The position numbers and the translations under genes are program-made. A DNA stretch of 33,826 bases from positions 1 to 33,826 of the forward strand of contig SHZJ01000037.1 in assembly GCA_009692365.1 (NCBI GenBank), written 5' to 3'. The stretch is from Gammaproteobacteria bacterium. Its GTDB lineage: Bacteria; Pseudomonadota; Gammaproteobacteria; Ga0077536. Below are positions 32,081-33,826 of this stretch, in pieces (within the stretch, counting starts at the first letter, position 1; every line of letters begins with the position of its first letter). The notes under the pieces are model-generated. The model searched no databases. It was not told where the DNA came from and worked only from the letters and a program-made list of their open reading frames with translations.

Positions 32081-33427
32081 GTGAGCGCCGTGGGGGTGGC
32101 CACGTCGAGTGCCGTGGCGGCGCCCACGCGGGTGCGCTGGCGCATCATCGCGCTGGTGTTCCTCGCCTATGTGTTGATGTATATCGACCGCATCAATATC
32201 TCTGTCGCGGCCCGCTACATCCTCCCCGAGTACGGACTGAGTCAAATTGAGTTCGGCGGGATCTTCAGCGCCTTCGTGTTGACCTACGCGCTCGCCCAAA
32301 TTCCGGGTGGTTGGCTGGGTGACCGGTACGGCCCGCGCCGGGTCATGATGTGGGCCATTTTGTGGTGGTCCGCGTTCACCGCGCTCACCGCGCTCGCGGG
32401 CGAGTTGTTCCTCGCCTCTACGCTCGGGGTGGTCGGCTCGTTTGCGGTAGTACGCGCGCTCATCGGCTTGGGCGAAGCCGCCGCCCCGCCCAACGGTAAC
32501 CGCATGGTGGCGAACTGGGCGGCCCCCGCCGAGCGCGGTTTCGCCGCGGGCCTGACCCACAGCGGCAGCGCGGTGGGGGCCGCCCTCACGCCGCCGCTCA
32601 TCGTGTGGATCATGGTGACGTGGAATTGGCGCACCGCGTTTTATATCGTCGGCGCCGCCGGGATCGTGGTTGCCTTCGTCTGGTATCGCTGGACTGCCGA
32701 TAGCCCAGCCCGGCATCCCGGGGTTAACGAGGCCGAGCGCGCGTTGCTGGGTACGCCCAGCCATGACCGCGAAAAACCCGCCGCGAAAACCCCTTGGCGC
32801 CGCCTCTTGGGGGCGCGCCAACTGTGGTTCTTAACCGGGGCCTACGCGGTGCTGGGTTACAACCTGTATTTTTATTTCGCTTGGTTTTATCTGTACCTCG
32901 TGAACGAACGCGGCTTCTCGTTGCAAAGCGGCGGGTGGTACACCATGGCGCCCTTTCTGACGATGGCGGTGGCCAGCCCGCTTGGGGGTCGGTTGAGTGA
33001 CGCCCTGGGGCGGCGTTACGGCAAGCGTTGGGGGCGCAGCGGACTCGGCTGCGTGACGATGCTGCTGACCAGCGTGTTGGTGTTTCTGGGCGCGGCCGCC
33101 GAGGACCGGGTGCTGGCGGTGGTGTTCCTGTCGGCGAGTACCGGCACCTTGTTGCTCGGGGTGGCGGCGTTCTGGGCCACCACCATCGACCTTGCGCCAC
33201 GCTATGCGGGTACGGCCTCGGGGGTCATGAACATGGGCGGTAATTTGGGCGGCGCCGTCTCCCCGCTGCTAACGCCCTATCTTGGCCAGCACTATGGTTG
33301 GCCCGTGGCGCTCTACCTCATGGGTGGGCTAGGCCTGGTGGGCGCGGCGCTGTGGTTGGGCGTCGACCCCCGGCGGGAGATCACCTTGCACGCAGACCGC
33401 CCCAACGAGGCCCGGCCACCGCCGTGA
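32081..33427 (+). CDS. MFS transporter, anion:cation symporter-like
   Basis: 448 aa with about 12 membrane spans. The ALVFLAYVLMYIDRINISVA helix 1, the GGWLGDRYGPRRVM loop between helices 2 and 3, and the EAAAPPNGNRMVANWAAPAERG segment are typical of the ACS family of organic anion transporters (phthalate-, glucarate- and tartrate-type). A second loop GGRLSDALGRRYGKRWGR follows in the C-terminal half. GTG 32081 sits two bases after the upstream stop, so the gene is in an operon with the LEH-like enzyme. The transported acid is likely an intermediate of the local pathway; unproven. No second subunit is needed. Confidence 0.9.
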   Translation: MSAVGVATSSAVAAPTRVRWRIIALVFLAYVLMYIDRINISVAARYILPEYGLSQIEFGGIFSAFVLTYALAQIPGGWLGDRYGPRRVMMWAILWWSAFTALTALAGELFLASTLGVVGSFAVVRALIGLGEAAAPPNGNRMVANWAAPAERGFAAGLTHSGSAVGAALTPPLIVWIMVTWNWRTAFYIVGAAGIVVAFVWYRWTADSPARHPGVNEAERALLGTPSHDREKPAAKTPWRRLLGARQLWFLTGAYAVLGYNLYFYFAWFYLYLVNERGFSLQSGGWYTMAPFLTMAVASPLGGRLSDALGRRYGKRWGRSGLGCVTMLLTSVLVFLGAAAEDRVLAVVFLSASTGTLLLGVAAFWATTIDLAPRYAGTASGVMNMGGNLGGAVSPLLTPYLGQHYGWPVALYLMGGLGLVGAALWLGVDPRREITLHADRPNEARPPP

Positions 33428-33570
33428 GGCCGCCCCGCTAGGCGCCCTGGGGTGTGTGCCGGGGTGGGTGGCAGCGCCGCTGCGGGCAGGGCACCTCAAG
33501 GGCCGCTGCCGTGGGCGGGTCCGAGCGCGCTGTAGACGGCTGGTTCGCGGGTGAGCGCCCGGCCGACGCT

Positions 33571-33608
33571 TAGGCGCTGCGGGCGAACTTAGGCGCTGCG
33601 GGCGAACT
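33571..33608. repeat. 19-bp tandem duplication at the monooxygenase stop codon
   Basis: TAGGCGCTGCGGGCGAACT occurs twice without a gap (33571-33589 and 33590-33608). The duplication contains the last codons and the stop of the minus-strand gene, so both copies can read FARSA at their end. Confidence 0.92.
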
Positions 33609-33826
33609 TAGCGTAGGCGTTCGCCTCGCCGGCGGCGGATTGCGGCCGGTAGTTCTCCAGGCCACCCAAGTAGGAGCGCAAGGCGCGAGGCTTGCCCGGA
33701 ATATTGGCCCCCATGTACCAGCTGTTGGCGAGATACAGCAGGCTGCCTTCACTGACGGTGTGCATATGCTGCATCCATTCGTCTTCAGCGGCGGGGGTCG
33801 CCTCGATCACGGCCCGGGGCTCGGTG
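33589..33826 (-). CDS. Baeyer-Villiger monooxygenase, C-terminal part (5' truncated by window edge)
   Basis: The frame is open to the window edge and gives the last 78 residues. TPAAEDEWMQHM, then LYLANSWYMGANIPGKPR and YLGGLENYR are diagnostic of the C-terminus of cyclohexanone-monooxygenase-type flavoproteins, which insert oxygen beside a ketone using NADPH and O2. The FAD- and NADPH-binding domains lie outside the window. It converges on the MFS gene. The 3' end contains a 19-bp tandem duplication. Confidence 0.92.
   Translation of the reverse strand, partial: TEPRAVIEATPAAEDEWMQHMHTVSEGSLLYLANSWYMGANIPGKPRALRSYLGGLENYRPQSAAGEANAYAKFARSA

Overview
The window looks like a chromosomal segment of a high-GC, uncultivated-type gammaproteobacterium. 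The clearest taxonomic cue is the left edge, where the 3' end of gltX is followed by tRNA-Ala(GGC) and tRNA-Glu(TTC), an arrangement typical of Gammaproteobacteria such as Pseudomonas. Most genes are ordinary single-copy envelope or metabolic functions. No phage, integrase or CRISPR array is visible, so the assignment rests on gene order and family content only.

Left part (1-6490): after gltX and the tRNAs comes a candidate phosphonolipid locus. It runs CDP-alcohol phosphatidyltransferase, 2-oxoglutarate/Fe(II) oxygenase, flippase-like membrane protein, PEP mutase fused to a nucleotidyltransferase, and a PhnW-type aminotransferase. The parts suggest a pathway: PEP to phosphonopyruvate, amination, CMP activation, transfer to a lipid alcohol, optional headgroup hydroxylation and membrane translocation. 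No phosphonopyruvate decarboxylase lies in the cluster, which is its main puzzle.

6491-9797: a minus-strand PQQ-type beta-propeller dehydrogenase with non-canonical active-site positions, then a divergent intergenic region with three 37-bp direct repeats, then a small secondary-metabolite-style esterase.

9939-19368: a plus-strand run of a hybrid sensor kinase, PqiA, PqiB, a LolA-like periplasmic protein and an RND/MMPL transporter with a C-terminal cyclic-nucleotide-binding domain, followed by a small dimeric-barrel protein. The pqiA-pqiB-lolA-like-MMPL genes are all joined by 4-bp ATGA overlaps and read as one trans-envelope lipid-handling machine.

19407-23323: a minus-strand set of pepN, a HAD hydrolase and a NYN-domain protein. 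23683-27246: two tail-to-tail genes for secreted proteins that share a Cys-rich repeat. One has undergone a very recent internal duplication; the other is a large Tyr/Gly-rich exported protein.

27247-29093: a structured intergenic region, a 28-bp tandem array of small hairpins, and a RAYT-like (REP-associated transposase family) gene in which the HUH histidines and the catalytic tyrosine are all replaced. 29379-33826: a catabolic-looking set of serine hydrolase, cupin, limonene-epoxide-hydrolase-like enzyme, MFS transporter and the C-terminus of a Baeyer-Villiger monooxygenase.
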